A DNA stretch of 39,343 nt from an uncultured Flavobacteriales bacterium (lineage in GTDB: Bacteria > Bacteroidota > Bacteroidia > Flavobacteriales_D > Crocinitomicaceae), in NCBI GenBank assembly GCA_913056215.1, contig CAJXMN010000015.1, positions 1 through 39,343 on the forward strand, in the 5' to 3' direction. Under the pieces are notes generated by a model. It ran no database searches. It saw only the letters and a program-made list of their open reading frames with translations, and was not told the origin of the DNA. Shown here piece by piece: positions 1 to 7,306 of this stretch (positions are counted from its first letter, which is position 1; each line of letters starts with the position of its first letter). The position numbers and the translations under genes are program-made.

Positions 1-388
1 TGTAGATTTAAAGTCCTCCAATAAATTCGACTTATGTCTATTGACTTCAAATAATTTCTACTATTGTAGATGACCAGCGGTAAAATCTCAATCATCTGGT
101 CTATTGACTTCAAATAATTTCTACTATTGTAGATATCTTATCAACCACCGTAAGCGCCAAAGTGTCTATTGACTTCAAATAATTTCTACTATTGTAGATG
201 CTGCTGCTGCGGCAACGGCTGTTTAGTCTATTGACTTCAAATAATTTCTACTATTGTAGATGTTGTCGTTCACTATCCTACGGCATCAGTCTATTGACTT
301 CAAATAATTTCTACTATTGTAGATCCCCGTGAACGGGTCGAATGTGTCCCAAGTCTATTGACTTCAAATAATTTCTACTATTGTAGAT
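1..388 (+). CRISPR. Type V-A (Cas12a) CRISPR array, 3' part
   Basis: Six complete, identical 36-base repeats lie at 36-71, 99-134, 164-199, 226-261, 289-324 and 353-388, and the last 7 bases of a seventh lie at 1-7. The repeat begins GTCTATTGACTTC and ends AATTTCTACTATTGTAGAT. Its 3' end forms the UCUAC-UAUU-GUAGA hairpin known as the 5' handle of Cas12a crRNAs, so transcription runs left to right and leader and cas genes should lie off the left edge. The spacers (8-35, 72-98, 135-163, 200-225, 262-288, 325-352) are 26-29 bases. The rightmost repeat shows no terminal decay. None of the spacers was seen to match elsewhere in the window by eye. The type call rests on the repeat alone because no cas gene is in view. 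Confidence 0.96.
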
Positions 389-446
389 GCGAGACACCTC
401 ACACGGAAAAAATTGTCCAAGATTTTGCGTTTAAAACAAAACCCCC

Positions 447-575
447 ATGAGCAGAAACCATTACATCATCCCCAAACAGCAATACGATCTAAACGAATTC
501 TTTGCGTTAGTCACAAAAATTGAAGGGATTCAATATACCGATCGAGGAAACGACATTTACTATTTCTGGACGTAA
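447..575 (+). CDS. Small hypothetical ORF, 42 aa, directly after the CRISPR array
   Basis: An ATG-started frame of 42 codons begins 58 bases after the last repeat, starting MSRNHYIIPKQQYDL and ending DIYYFWT before TAA. The composition (charged, aromatic, soluble) looks protein-like rather than random, but I recognise no family. The frame stays open for about 26 more codons after the stop, so it could be the N-terminal stub of a longer gene cut by a nonsense change. No good promoter is visible before it. It may be a small protein associated with the array or simply debris at the array boundary. Confidence 0.35.
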   Translation: MSRNHYIIPKQQYDLNEFFALVTKIEGIQYTDRGNDIYYFWT

Positions 576-684
576 GGAAAATCGATGACTGTCCAGAATG
601 TATTGTTAATTAGTATATTTATGGGTGAATTTAGGTGCACCATTAGTATACCGTGACTTGCCATAAAAAATAAACCGTAAAAAT

Positions 685-1710
685 ATGCTTCTCGATAAGT
701 TCGAATTTATTCCTCCTGAGAATTACTCTGGATTTGAACCCAAGGATGGGGAGGTAAAAGTAATTCGTAAAAAGTATTTTCAATATGTTGATCTGGGAAC
801 GATCATTGGCGATGCTCCAAAATGTATGTTAGCATTATACGATTATGAGAAAAAAGGTAAAGTAAAAAAAGCCAATCCCAACACCTGGAGAAAATATATC
901 GCAAAGTCAGCGAAAAAATGGTACCCAGTAGAATCAATCACAGAACAATTAATAAATGAGCTCGGAAGAACATTAGGTTTCACGATGGCCAACTCTTGTT
1001 TGCGACGCATCAATAATCAGATTTGGTTTCTAAGCGAGTACTTCCTCAATGAAAAAGAAACGCTCTATCATGGGGCAGACCTTTACGCACGTTATTTCAA
1101 TAATGATAAGCAGTTCGTTGATAATATACAAGATGATAATAAGATTGATGATCAGGATTTCTTTACGGTCCAGTTAGTCGAAGAAGTATTTAAGCAAAAC
1201 TTCGGTGAAGATGCTGATGATTTATTTAGCGATTACATAAAGATGTTGATTTTCGATGGTATTATAGGTAATAACGATAGACACGCATATAACTGGGGTA
1301 TTATAACAAGCATTCATACCAATCAGCGAAAGTATTTTTCTCCAATTTACGATTCAGCTAGAGGGCTATGCTGGAACTTTTCTGAGCTACGAGTAAAGGA
1401 GATGCTAACTAATCATGAGAATAATCCGAATTATAAGAAATTTCAAAATTATGTGTTAAATTCGCGTCCTAAAATTGGTTGGGAGGATAAAAAAAGTCTG
1501 TCACATATTGAATTACTTAAGCTTATTTATCATTCTGAAACAGGAATAACAAAGAAAGATTTCGTATATTTAGTATCAGACGACAATTTAAATAGATGTA
1601 TTTACGTTATAAATAATAACTTTAAACGTCTATTAAGCGTAGAGAGAAGGAGATTAATAGTTGAATGTTTGAAGCTTAGGTTTAAGTTGATTAACGAATT
1701 ATTTGACTAA
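685..1710 (+). CDS. HipA-family serine/threonine kinase, stand-alone kinase part (HipT-like)
   Basis: This 341-residue protein carries the kinase core of the HipA toxin family without the usual N-terminal subdomain. Visible elements are a YIAK segment with the probable ATP-binding lysine (K75), acidic residues in a following helix (E84/E87), a catalytic loop GNNDRHAYNWG at 195-205 (D198, H200, N203) and a metal-binding IYDSARG (D223). In the known family such kinases phosphorylate translation-related targets, for example the aminoacyl-tRNA synthetase GltX or TrpS, and arrest growth. The substrate here is unknown. The downstream gene encodes the missing N-terminal subdomain, so the pair looks like a split HipA with kinase first. 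No HTH (HipB) gene is present between the array and the kinase. The gene is AT-rich compared with the housekeeping genes that follow, which fits acquisition by transfer. Confidence 0.8.
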   Translation: MLLDKFEFIPPENYSGFEPKDGEVKVIRKKYFQYVDLGTIIGDAPKCMLALYDYEKKGKVKKANPNTWRKYIAKSAKKWYPVESITEQLINELGRTLGFTMANSCLRRINNQIWFLSEYFLNEKETLYHGADLYARYFNNDKQFVDNIQDDNKIDDQDFFTVQLVEEVFKQNFGEDADDLFSDYIKMLIFDGIIGNNDRHAYNWGIITSIHTNQRKYFSPIYDSARGLCWNFSELRVKEMLTNHENNPNYKKFQNYVLNSRPKIGWEDKKSLSHIELLKLIYHSETGITKKDFVYLVSDDNLNRCIYVINNNFKRLLSVERRRLIVECLKLRFKLINELFD

Positions 1711-1721
1711 AGAAAGTGAGA

Positions 1722-2129
1722 ATGGTGAAAGCAATAAAAAATATTTTCAAAGGAAAGAGTTCGGAAGTGAATTATCGTCATGATGTCAAATCAATCGACA
1801 ATGATAATGTAGTTTTCGAATTGAAGTACAAAAAGCTGTTGATCGGTACCCTCGAGTACAAGCTCAAGGAGAAAGAATGGCGGTTTGAATATTCAGAAGA
1901 ATTTAAAAATCAAGACAACATTGCTCCGATCATATCCTTCCCAGACGTAAACAAAACGTACAATGGTAAGAAGCTATGGTCATTCTTCTCGAGTCGTATT
2001 CCTGATAATGTAAGTGAATCATCATCAAGCGAGGGTAAAGAACACACTTCAAATTCAAACCTTATTGATTTGTTAAAGTCATACGGTCAAAAAACAATTA
2101 CAAACCCATTTGACTTATTAGCATCGTAA
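1722..2129 (+). CDS. HipA N-terminal subdomain protein (HipS-like), 135 aa
   Basis: This small protein resembles the N-terminal subdomain that precedes the kinase in full-length HipA (Couple_hipA type): a beta segment FELKYKKLLIGTLEY, then EWRFEYSEEF, a proline-containing loop and a YNGKKLWSFFSSRIPD motif, ending near NPFDLLAS. In three-gene HipBST systems a separate HipS of this kind acts as antitoxin for HipT. By analogy this protein may restrain the upstream kinase, but gene order is reversed relative to hipB-hipS-hipT. I chose the ATG at 1722; a GTG at 1716 would add two residues. It starts 11 bases after the kinase stop, so the two are surely co-transcribed, and a terminator follows. The assignment is by motif recognition only. 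Confidence 0.7.
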   Translation: MVKAIKNIFKGKSSEVNYRHDVKSIDNDNVVFELKYKKLLIGTLEYKLKEKEWRFEYSEEFKNQDNIAPIISFPDVNKTYNGKKLWSFFSSRIPDNVSESSSSEGKEHTSNSNLIDLLKSYGQKTITNPFDLLAS

Positions 2130-2154
2130 AATCATTTAAAAAACAATAATTTGC

Positions 2155-2187
2155 AAAAGCCTTTCAGATTCATTTGAAAGGCTTTTT
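2155..2187 (+). terminator. Rho-independent terminator of the split-HipA operon
   Basis: AAAAGCCTTTCA at 2155-2166 pairs with TGAAAGGCTTTT at 2174-2185 around a 7-base loop, and the 3' side runs into T residues. It sits 26 bases after the HipS-like stop codon. Confidence 0.85.
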
Positions 2188-2581
2188 ATTTAGTTCAATA
2201 GCCAATTATAAAGAGGAACGTTAAAAACATTATTCGAGACTTTTTAACGATGCAGTTCAAAAGAATTATTCAATTTATATTACTTCGATGATAATGTCTG
2301 AATTTGCAAACGCTATACTGAGACGTAAATTCAATAAGTGGAAAAAAGACACTGGAAATCGTTTTGCTTTGACAGCCTTGAATTTTTGTTGCGTTTTTTT
2401 CAAAAACCGAGGTGTTATCCGAGCTCATAAACATCTGTAAATAATAACTAAGCGTGAATAAAAAATGAAAGGAAGTAGTATAAAACAGAATAGCTTTCGA
2501 TTTAATCGGACAATAGTGATTCATTAAATAAAAAAAAACCAACCCATTCCCAACGAACCAAAAATCAATGGAAAACGCCAT
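2188..2581. other. 394-base AT-rich stretch without a convincing gene
   Basis: Between the terminator and the transposase remnant I see no supported gene. A 50-codon plus-strand frame at 2288-2440 and a minus-strand frame covering most of the stretch exist, but neither resembles a known protein, and the minus frame starts inside the transposase remnant. The stretch may be decayed DNA of a former mobile element. Confidence 0.5.
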
Positions 2582-2587
2582 AATTTG

Positions 2588-2858
2588 ACGAACCATCAAT
2601 GCCAACCGTTCCAGCGCAAACCAAAATCTATTTTGTCATTTGTTGCCGGATATATCGGCGGTATTGCGGAAAATCGATGATTTTATTGATGAACGACAAA
2701 TCCCTGTGCAGCAATTTAATCGTAAAAATCCGTTGTGGCAGTTCAACTATTACGATCATGTTATCCGCAATGGACGTTCGTACGAGAATATTGTTGAATA
2801 CATACGTAAGAATCCCGAAAAATGGGATGATGATTTTGAAGGAGGTCTATTCACTTTG
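2588..2858 (+). pseudogene. Decayed RAYT / Y1 (IS200-like) transposase, C-terminal remnant
   Basis: Two adjacent reading frames together give the C-terminal half of a REP-associated tyrosine (Y1_Tnp) transposase. Up to about 2655 one frame reads RKPKSILSFVAGYIG, matching the family's SFVAGYKSAV segment. From about 2650 another frame reads ISAVLRKIDDFIDE and then LWQFNYYDHVIRN and ENIVEYIRKNPEKWDDD, the hallmark WQRNYYDHVIRN...YI..NP.KW ending. The join needs a frameshift near 2650-2656. The N-terminal part with the HUH motif and the catalytic tyrosine region is missing, so the gene is dead. It lies between the HipA-like module and a stray Cas12a-type repeat, marking this segment as a place of insertion and decay. 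Confidence 0.75.
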
Positions 2859-2861
2859 AAA

Positions 2862-2880
2862 AATTTCTACTACTTTAGAT
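2862..2880 (+). repeat. Solitary degenerate Cas12a repeat (handle part)
   Basis: AATTTCTACTACTTTAGAT matches the last 19 bases of the array repeat at 17 of 19 positions, in the same orientation. The two differences weaken the stem: the closing C-G pair is lost, leaving TCTA/TAGA. The upstream 17 bases of the repeat are not conserved. It sits 8 bases before the chosen ATG of the glycosyltransferase gene at 2888, and a TCACTTTG that resembles a -7 box (2851-2858) lies just before it. It could be a relict repeat, a CRISPR-derived regulatory RNA element, or chance promoter sequence. Confidence 0.5.
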
Positions 2881-2887
2881 GCCAGTG

Positions 2888-4012
2888 ATGAAGCTACATA
2901 TTGTTTCTTTTGATGTTCCCTGGCCGGCCAACTACGGTGGCGTGATAGATGTGTTGAATCGCATTCAGGCACTGCACGCCAGCGATGTGTCAATTATTTT
3001 ACATTGTTTCGATTACGGTCGGGGAGAAGTGGAGCTGCTCAAGAAATGGTGCGATGAGGTACATTATTACCCTCGCAAAAACAAGGTCGCTTCAATGGTT
3101 GGTAAAGACCCTATGATTGTGGCTTCCAGAACGTGCAAGCACTTGCTGAAAAACCTAAAAGCCCACGGGGCACCAATCTTGTTCGAGGGTCAGCACACGA
3201 CTGCCTATCTGGGACATCCGGAACTGAAAGATCAAATACAACTCGTTCGCGTTCATAATGTGGAGCACGATTATTATGCCCAACTGGGTCGACAAGAAAA
3301 ATCAAGTTGGAAAAAGAAATACTTTAAAACGGAGGCCAAACGGTTAAAAAAACACGAAAAAAACCTGCAAAAAGCCGATCAATTATTGTGCATTACTCCA
3401 AAAGATACGGAGTACTATCAGTCCCAGTATGGAAATGCAACACATTTACCCGTGGCTATACGGTGTCAATTTCCCGAGTTGAAAGCGGAACGCATCGTCA
3501 ATTACCCGTTTGCCCTGTATCACGGTAATTTATGCGTGGCAGAAAATGATCGCGCAGCACATTGGTTGCTCAACAATATTTGTTCGAAAACAGATGTACG
3601 GTTTATCTTCGCCGGTAAACTACCTACAGCTGGCTTAAAACGGAAAATCGAAGGGTTTGAGAATGTGGAGCTGATCGCTAATCCAGATGATGAAACACTG
3701 CATCAATACATGACGCAGACGAATGTTCATTTGCTCTATACACAACAGTCTACGGGTATTAAGTTGAAATTAATGCATGCCCTTTGTTCGGGAAAACCGG
3801 TTTTATGTAATGAAAAAATGGTCGTGGGTACGGGATTAGAACCGTTTTGCGATGTGAAAGAAACACCTGAGGAAGCCATTCGTGAAGTGCATGAATACCT
3901 TCAACAGCAATTGCCGCCCAATGAGGCTATTCAAGATGAATTAAAACGCGATTTTGGCTTTCACGCACACGCTCATCAAATTATGAATGCCCTACAAAAG
4001 CTCCACCAATAA
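2888..4012 (+). CDS. Glycosyltransferase, GT4-like (GT-B fold)
   Basis: The product (374 aa from the ATG at 2888; an ATG at 2879 would add three residues but begins right at the repeat-like element) starts MKLHIVSFDVPWPANYGG, typical of the N-terminal Rossmann domain of GT-B glycosyltransferases with an acceptor-side glycine loop. The C-terminal half has ALYHGNLCVAEN, FIFAGKLP, and the donor-site region STGIKLKLMHALCSGKPVLCNE, like GT4 enzymes. It should transfer a sugar from a nucleotide sugar during cell-surface polysaccharide or glycolipid synthesis; donor and acceptor cannot be read from sequence. The next gene is a second glycosyltransferase, separated by 36 bases that contain their own promoter box. 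Confidence 0.8.
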   Translation: MKLHIVSFDVPWPANYGGVIDVLNRIQALHASDVSIILHCFDYGRGEVELLKKWCDEVHYYPRKNKVASMVGKDPMIVASRTCKHLLKNLKAHGAPILFEGQHTTAYLGHPELKDQIQLVRVHNVEHDYYAQLGRQEKSSWKKKYFKTEAKRLKKHEKNLQKADQLLCITPKDTEYYQSQYGNATHLPVAIRCQFPELKAERIVNYPFALYHGNLCVAENDRAAHWLLNNICSKTDVRFIFAGKLPTAGLKRKIEGFENVELIANPDDETLHQYMTQTNVHLLYTQQSTGIKLKLMHALCSGKPVLCNEKMVVGTGLEPFCDVKETPEEAIREVHEYLQQQLPPNEAIQDELKRDFGFHAHAHQIMNALQKLHQ

Positions 4013-4035
4013 TCAGGAAACCAGGAAGTCTTTTT

Positions 4036-4043
4036 TATCTTTG
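4036..4043 (+). promoter_or_regulatory. Bacteroidetes -7 box TATCTTTG
   Basis: This is an exact match to TAnnTTTG, and it ends 5 bases before the ATG at 4049. If used, the transcript would start at or next to the start codon. No clear -33 TTG was fixed. Confidence 0.5.
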
Positions 4044-4048
4044 AATTT

Positions 4049-5176
4049 ATGAAAGCTCCACGCATTATAGTTTCTGTGACGAATGACTTGTACACCGATC
4101 AGCGCGTTCATAAAGTCTGTACATTTTTGCACGAGAAGGGTTTTCGTGTTTTGCTCGTGGGGCGGCGGTTAAAGAACAGCAAAAGCCTGTATGAACGCCC
4201 GTACTCTACGTATCGCATGCGACTTGTATTTACAAAAGGACCGCTATTTTATGCTGCTTTTAATCTCCGTTTGTTTTTGTTTTTACTTGTTCGCCGGTCT
4301 CAAGTTTTGTTGAGCAACGATTTGGATACACTGTTGGCGAATTATATGGCATATTCCCTAAAACGGAAAACAAAAAAACTCGTCTACGATTCACATGAGT
4401 TATTTACTGAGGTGCCGGAATTGACCCAGCGTCCTTATGTTCGGAGTTGTTGGCTGGCAATAGAAAAATGGATTTTCCCCAAACTCAAGGATGTGTACAC
4501 GGTGAACGAATCCATTGCAAGTATTTATAGAGAGCGGTATGCCGTTCCCGTCGGTGTGGTGCGTAACGTGGCTCAATCATGGAGGCCAAGATCCTCGGTT
4601 TCGCGCAGTGCCCTGGGGCTTCCCGATGATAAAAAGCTTATTATCCTTCAAGGGGCGGGAATTAATGTCGACCGCGGCGCTGAAGAAGCCGTTGAAGCTA
4701 TGCGATATGTGGAAAATGCAGTCTTGTATATTGTGGGTAGCGGAGACATTATCCCCCAACTCAAAAAACGTGTAAAGGAAGACAAAATGGAGCGGAGTGT
4801 TCGGTTTATCGATCGGGTTCCGTACGACCAAATGATGAACTATACGTATTGTGCTGATGTTGGCCTTACGCTTGATAAAGACTCCAATCCTAATTACCGG
4901 TACTCATTGCCTAACAAAGTTTTTGACTACATTCAGGCTGGTACGCCGGTTATCACTTCACCCATTATAGAAATCGTAAAGATTGTTGAGCAATATGAGG
5001 TGGGAAGTGTGATCGCTGCCCACGAACCAAAAGCTATTGCAGATTCCATTAATGCGCTGATTCAGGATTCAGATCGGTTGCGGCAGTGCAAAGAAAACTG
5101 TGTTAAGGCGCGCAAAATTGAGTGTTGGGAGAATGAAAAAGAAAAATTACGCACTTATTTTCCGCCTGCAGTTTAA
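4049..5176 (+). CDS. Glycosyltransferase, GT4 family
   Basis: This 375-residue protein opens with RIIVSVTNDLYTDQRVHKV, a common start of Bacteroidetes GT4 enzymes, followed by a hydrophobic FNLRLFLFLLVRR segment, VYDSHELFTEVPEL, and a C-terminal nucleotide-sugar half with ILQGAGINVDRGAEEAVEAM, YIVGSGD and NKVFDYIQAGTPVI. In the family the E/D of the last region contacts the donor sugar. It likely works with the preceding glycosyltransferase on surface glycans, probably at the inner face of the cytoplasmic membrane. Length is typical for GT4. The specificity is not determined. Confidence 0.85.
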   Translation: MKAPRIIVSVTNDLYTDQRVHKVCTFLHEKGFRVLLVGRRLKNSKSLYERPYSTYRMRLVFTKGPLFYAAFNLRLFLFLLVRRSQVLLSNDLDTLLANYMAYSLKRKTKKLVYDSHELFTEVPELTQRPYVRSCWLAIEKWIFPKLKDVYTVNESIASIYRERYAVPVGVVRNVAQSWRPRSSVSRSALGLPDDKKLIILQGAGINVDRGAEEAVEAMRYVENAVLYIVGSGDIIPQLKKRVKEDKMERSVRFIDRVPYDQMMNYTYCADVGLTLDKDSNPNYRYSLPNKVFDYIQAGTPVITSPIIEIVKIVEQYEVGSVIAAHEPKAIADSINALIQDSDRLRQCKENCVKARKIECWENEKEKLRTYFPPAV

Positions 5177-5248
5177 ACTTTTAAAAAGTTAGTATGTTTT
5201 TACCTTGATAATCTGTTCAATCATGTTCAACGGTTGAATACGATGTAT

Positions 5249-5256
5249 TACATTTG
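5249..5256 (+). promoter_or_regulatory. -7 box TACATTTG before ispG
   Basis: This exact TAnnTTTG match ends 19 bases before the ispG ATG, giving a short leader. No convincing -33 element was identified. Confidence 0.5.
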
Positions 5257-5275
5257 TTAGTGAAAGAGCACAACC

Positions 5276-7192
5276 ATGAAATATTGCAATGATCCTTACA
5301 ATCGGTCGCGACTAAAAACCCGGGAAGTTCCTGTGGGCAACATCGGTATTGGCGGAAAAAACCCCGTACGAATACAATCGATGACCACTGCAGATACCAT
5401 GGACACTGAAAAGTCCGTGGAAGAGTCCAAACGCATGATCGATGTGGGGTGTGAGCTCGTACGCCTTACGGCTCCTTCAAAAAAAGCTGCAGAAAATTTA
5501 CAGGCGATCAAAGCTAACCTGTTGAAACAAGGGTACACCGCACCATTGGTAGCCGACATTCATTTTACGCCGAATGCCGCTGAGATTGCTGCTGGATATG
5601 TAGAAAAAGTTCGGGTGAATCCTGGAAATTACGCAGATAAAAAAAAGTTTGAAGAAATTGAATATACGGACGCTTCCTATCGGGCTGAGCTGGAGCGGAT
5701 CGAAGAGAAATTTACACCACTTGTAAAATTGTGTAAGACCAATGGCACTGCCATACGTATTGGAACAAATCACGGTTCTCTTTCCGATCGGATTTTAAGC
5801 CGTTACGGCGATACTCCTGAAGGTATGGTGGAATCGGCGATGGAATTCCTCCACATCTGCCGTAAGCACGATTATCACGACATTGTCATTTCGATGAAGG
5901 CGAGCAATACGCTGGTCATGGTGCAGGCTTACCGCTTTTTAGTAGCGCGCATGCTCGAAGAAGGCATGAATTACCCGCTTCACCTCGGCGTAACGGAGGC
6001 TGGAGACGGAGAGGATGGTCGCATCAAATCAGCGGTCGGGATAGGTACATTATTGGAAGACGGTCTGGGCGATACGATAAGGGTTTCCCTTACGGAGGTA
6101 CCAGAAGCTGAAATTCCCGTTGCTCAGAAACTGGCGGCGCAATATGTGGATCAGGAGCAAGCTATTGCGTTACCTGAACACCTGGATACGCCGTACAATC
6201 CTTTCGAGCATGAACGTCGCGATACCGTGACCATTAATAATGTTGGAGGGAAAAATGCCCCCGTTGTTGTTGCCGATATCAGCCAAAATGAAACGATTAC
6301 TCCGGGGCAATTTTTTGGATTTGGTTACAATTATTCCAAAAAACTGGATAAGTGGAGCACTCAAGACCTGGCGGCAGACTATGTTTTTGTCGGAGATCAT
6401 ACGGTTGACTTTGAAGTTCCAGGGATGTTAGGCGTTGTCATGAATCACGAAAATTGGGAACAAAACAGTAAAGATCGCGCGCAATTTTACCCGATGTACG
6501 ACGCCATTCCTGCGCAAGGGTTTGGTCATCCGAAATTGAACTTTTTGCGCTGGAACCCCACGAATCTCGATGTACAGGAATTACATTTTTTGCGAGACGT
6601 CGTGCTCGTGGTGGAAACCAATGCGAGTAATTACGTTCAGGTGATGCGCCACTTTTATCGCACATTAGTATTGAAAAATATTGATTTACCAATTATTCTT
6701 AAATATACCACAAAAACAGATGACACTGAATCTTTCCAGCTGTGGCAATCGACCAAGTTGGGAGCATTACTCATCGATGGTTTAGGCGATGGGCTCTGGT
6801 TATCCAATCAAACGAGAATAGCTCCGACGATGATCAATAGTACGGCATTTGGGATTTTACAGGCCACCCGCACACGCATTTCTAAAACCGAATATATTTC
6901 ATGTCCTTCTTGTGGACGAACACTGTTTGATTTACAAGAAACGACGGCAAAAATCCGTCAACATACGGCGCATCTGAAAGGTGTTAAGATTGGAATTATG
7001 GGATGTATTGTCAATGGACCGGGAGAAATGGCCGATGCTGATTATGGTTATGTCGGAACGCGCCCGGGGAAAATTCATCTCTACAAAGAAAAGACAGTAG
7101 TCAAGAAAAATGTGCCCGAATCGGAGGCGGTGGGCGCCTTAATTGAACTGATCAAAGAAAATGGCGACTGGGTAGAACGTTCAGTAGATTAA
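5276..7192 (+). CDS. ispG: 4-hydroxy-3-methylbut-2-enyl diphosphate synthase, long form
   Basis: IspG (GcpE) converts methylerythritol cyclodiphosphate to HMBPP in the MEP isoprenoid pathway using a [4Fe-4S] cluster. The N-terminal TIM barrel is clear (GGKNPVRIQSMTTADT, LVRLTAPS, PLVADIHFTP, VRVNPGNYAD, LGVTEAG). The C-terminal domain has the cluster ligands in SCPSCGRT (C543, C546) and GIMGCIVNGPGE (C577, E584). At 638 residues it is much longer than the roughly 370-residue E. coli enzyme, because about 250 residues lie between barrel and cluster domain. This three-domain form is known from Bacteroidetes, Chlamydiae and plants. The gene stands alone behind its own promoter box, and all key residues are present. 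Confidence 0.97.
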   Translation: MKYCNDPYNRSRLKTREVPVGNIGIGGKNPVRIQSMTTADTMDTEKSVEESKRMIDVGCELVRLTAPSKKAAENLQAIKANLLKQGYTAPLVADIHFTPNAAEIAAGYVEKVRVNPGNYADKKKFEEIEYTDASYRAELERIEEKFTPLVKLCKTNGTAIRIGTNHGSLSDRILSRYGDTPEGMVESAMEFLHICRKHDYHDIVISMKASNTLVMVQAYRFLVARMLEEGMNYPLHLGVTEAGDGEDGRIKSAVGIGTLLEDGLGDTIRVSLTEVPEAEIPVAQKLAAQYVDQEQAIALPEHLDTPYNPFEHERRDTVTINNVGGKNAPVVVADISQNETITPGQFFGFGYNYSKKLDKWSTQDLAADYVFVGDHTVDFEVPGMLGVVMNHENWEQNSKDRAQFYPMYDAIPAQGFGHPKLNFLRWNPTNLDVQELHFLRDVVLVVETNASNYVQVMRHFYRTLVLKNIDLPIILKYTTKTDDTESFQLWQSTKLGALLIDGLGDGLWLSNQTRIAPTMINSTAFGILQATRTRISKTEYISCPSCGRTLFDLQETTAKIRQHTAHLKGVKIGIMGCIVNGPGEMADADYGYVGTRPGKIHLYKEKTVVKKNVPESEAVGALIELIKENGDWVERSVD

Positions 7193-7275
7193 ACATGGCC
7201 CCTCGATGAACGTCGAAATTGGTTGAAGTAATTGAATCTTTCATGAGCAAAGGCGTAAAAGTGCTCGTAAATATT

Positions 7276-7283
7276 TATTTTTG
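7276..7283 (+). promoter_or_regulatory. -7 box TATTTTTG before the crotonase-mscS pair
   Basis: This exact TAnnTTTG match lies 23 bases before the ATG at 7307. Confidence 0.5.
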
Positions 7284-7306
7284 ATAGCAAATCAAAACAA
7301 AATTCA

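Noticed and set aside
2270-2605. Minus-strand open frame of 111 codons
   Set aside because: It overlaps the plus-strand transposase remnant, has an odd composition, and resembles no known protein. It is most likely a chance frame in decayed DNA.
7251-7269. The 12-mer AGGCGTAAAAGT, shared with about 16822
   Set aside because: Shared 12-mers are expected by chance many times in a window of this length.
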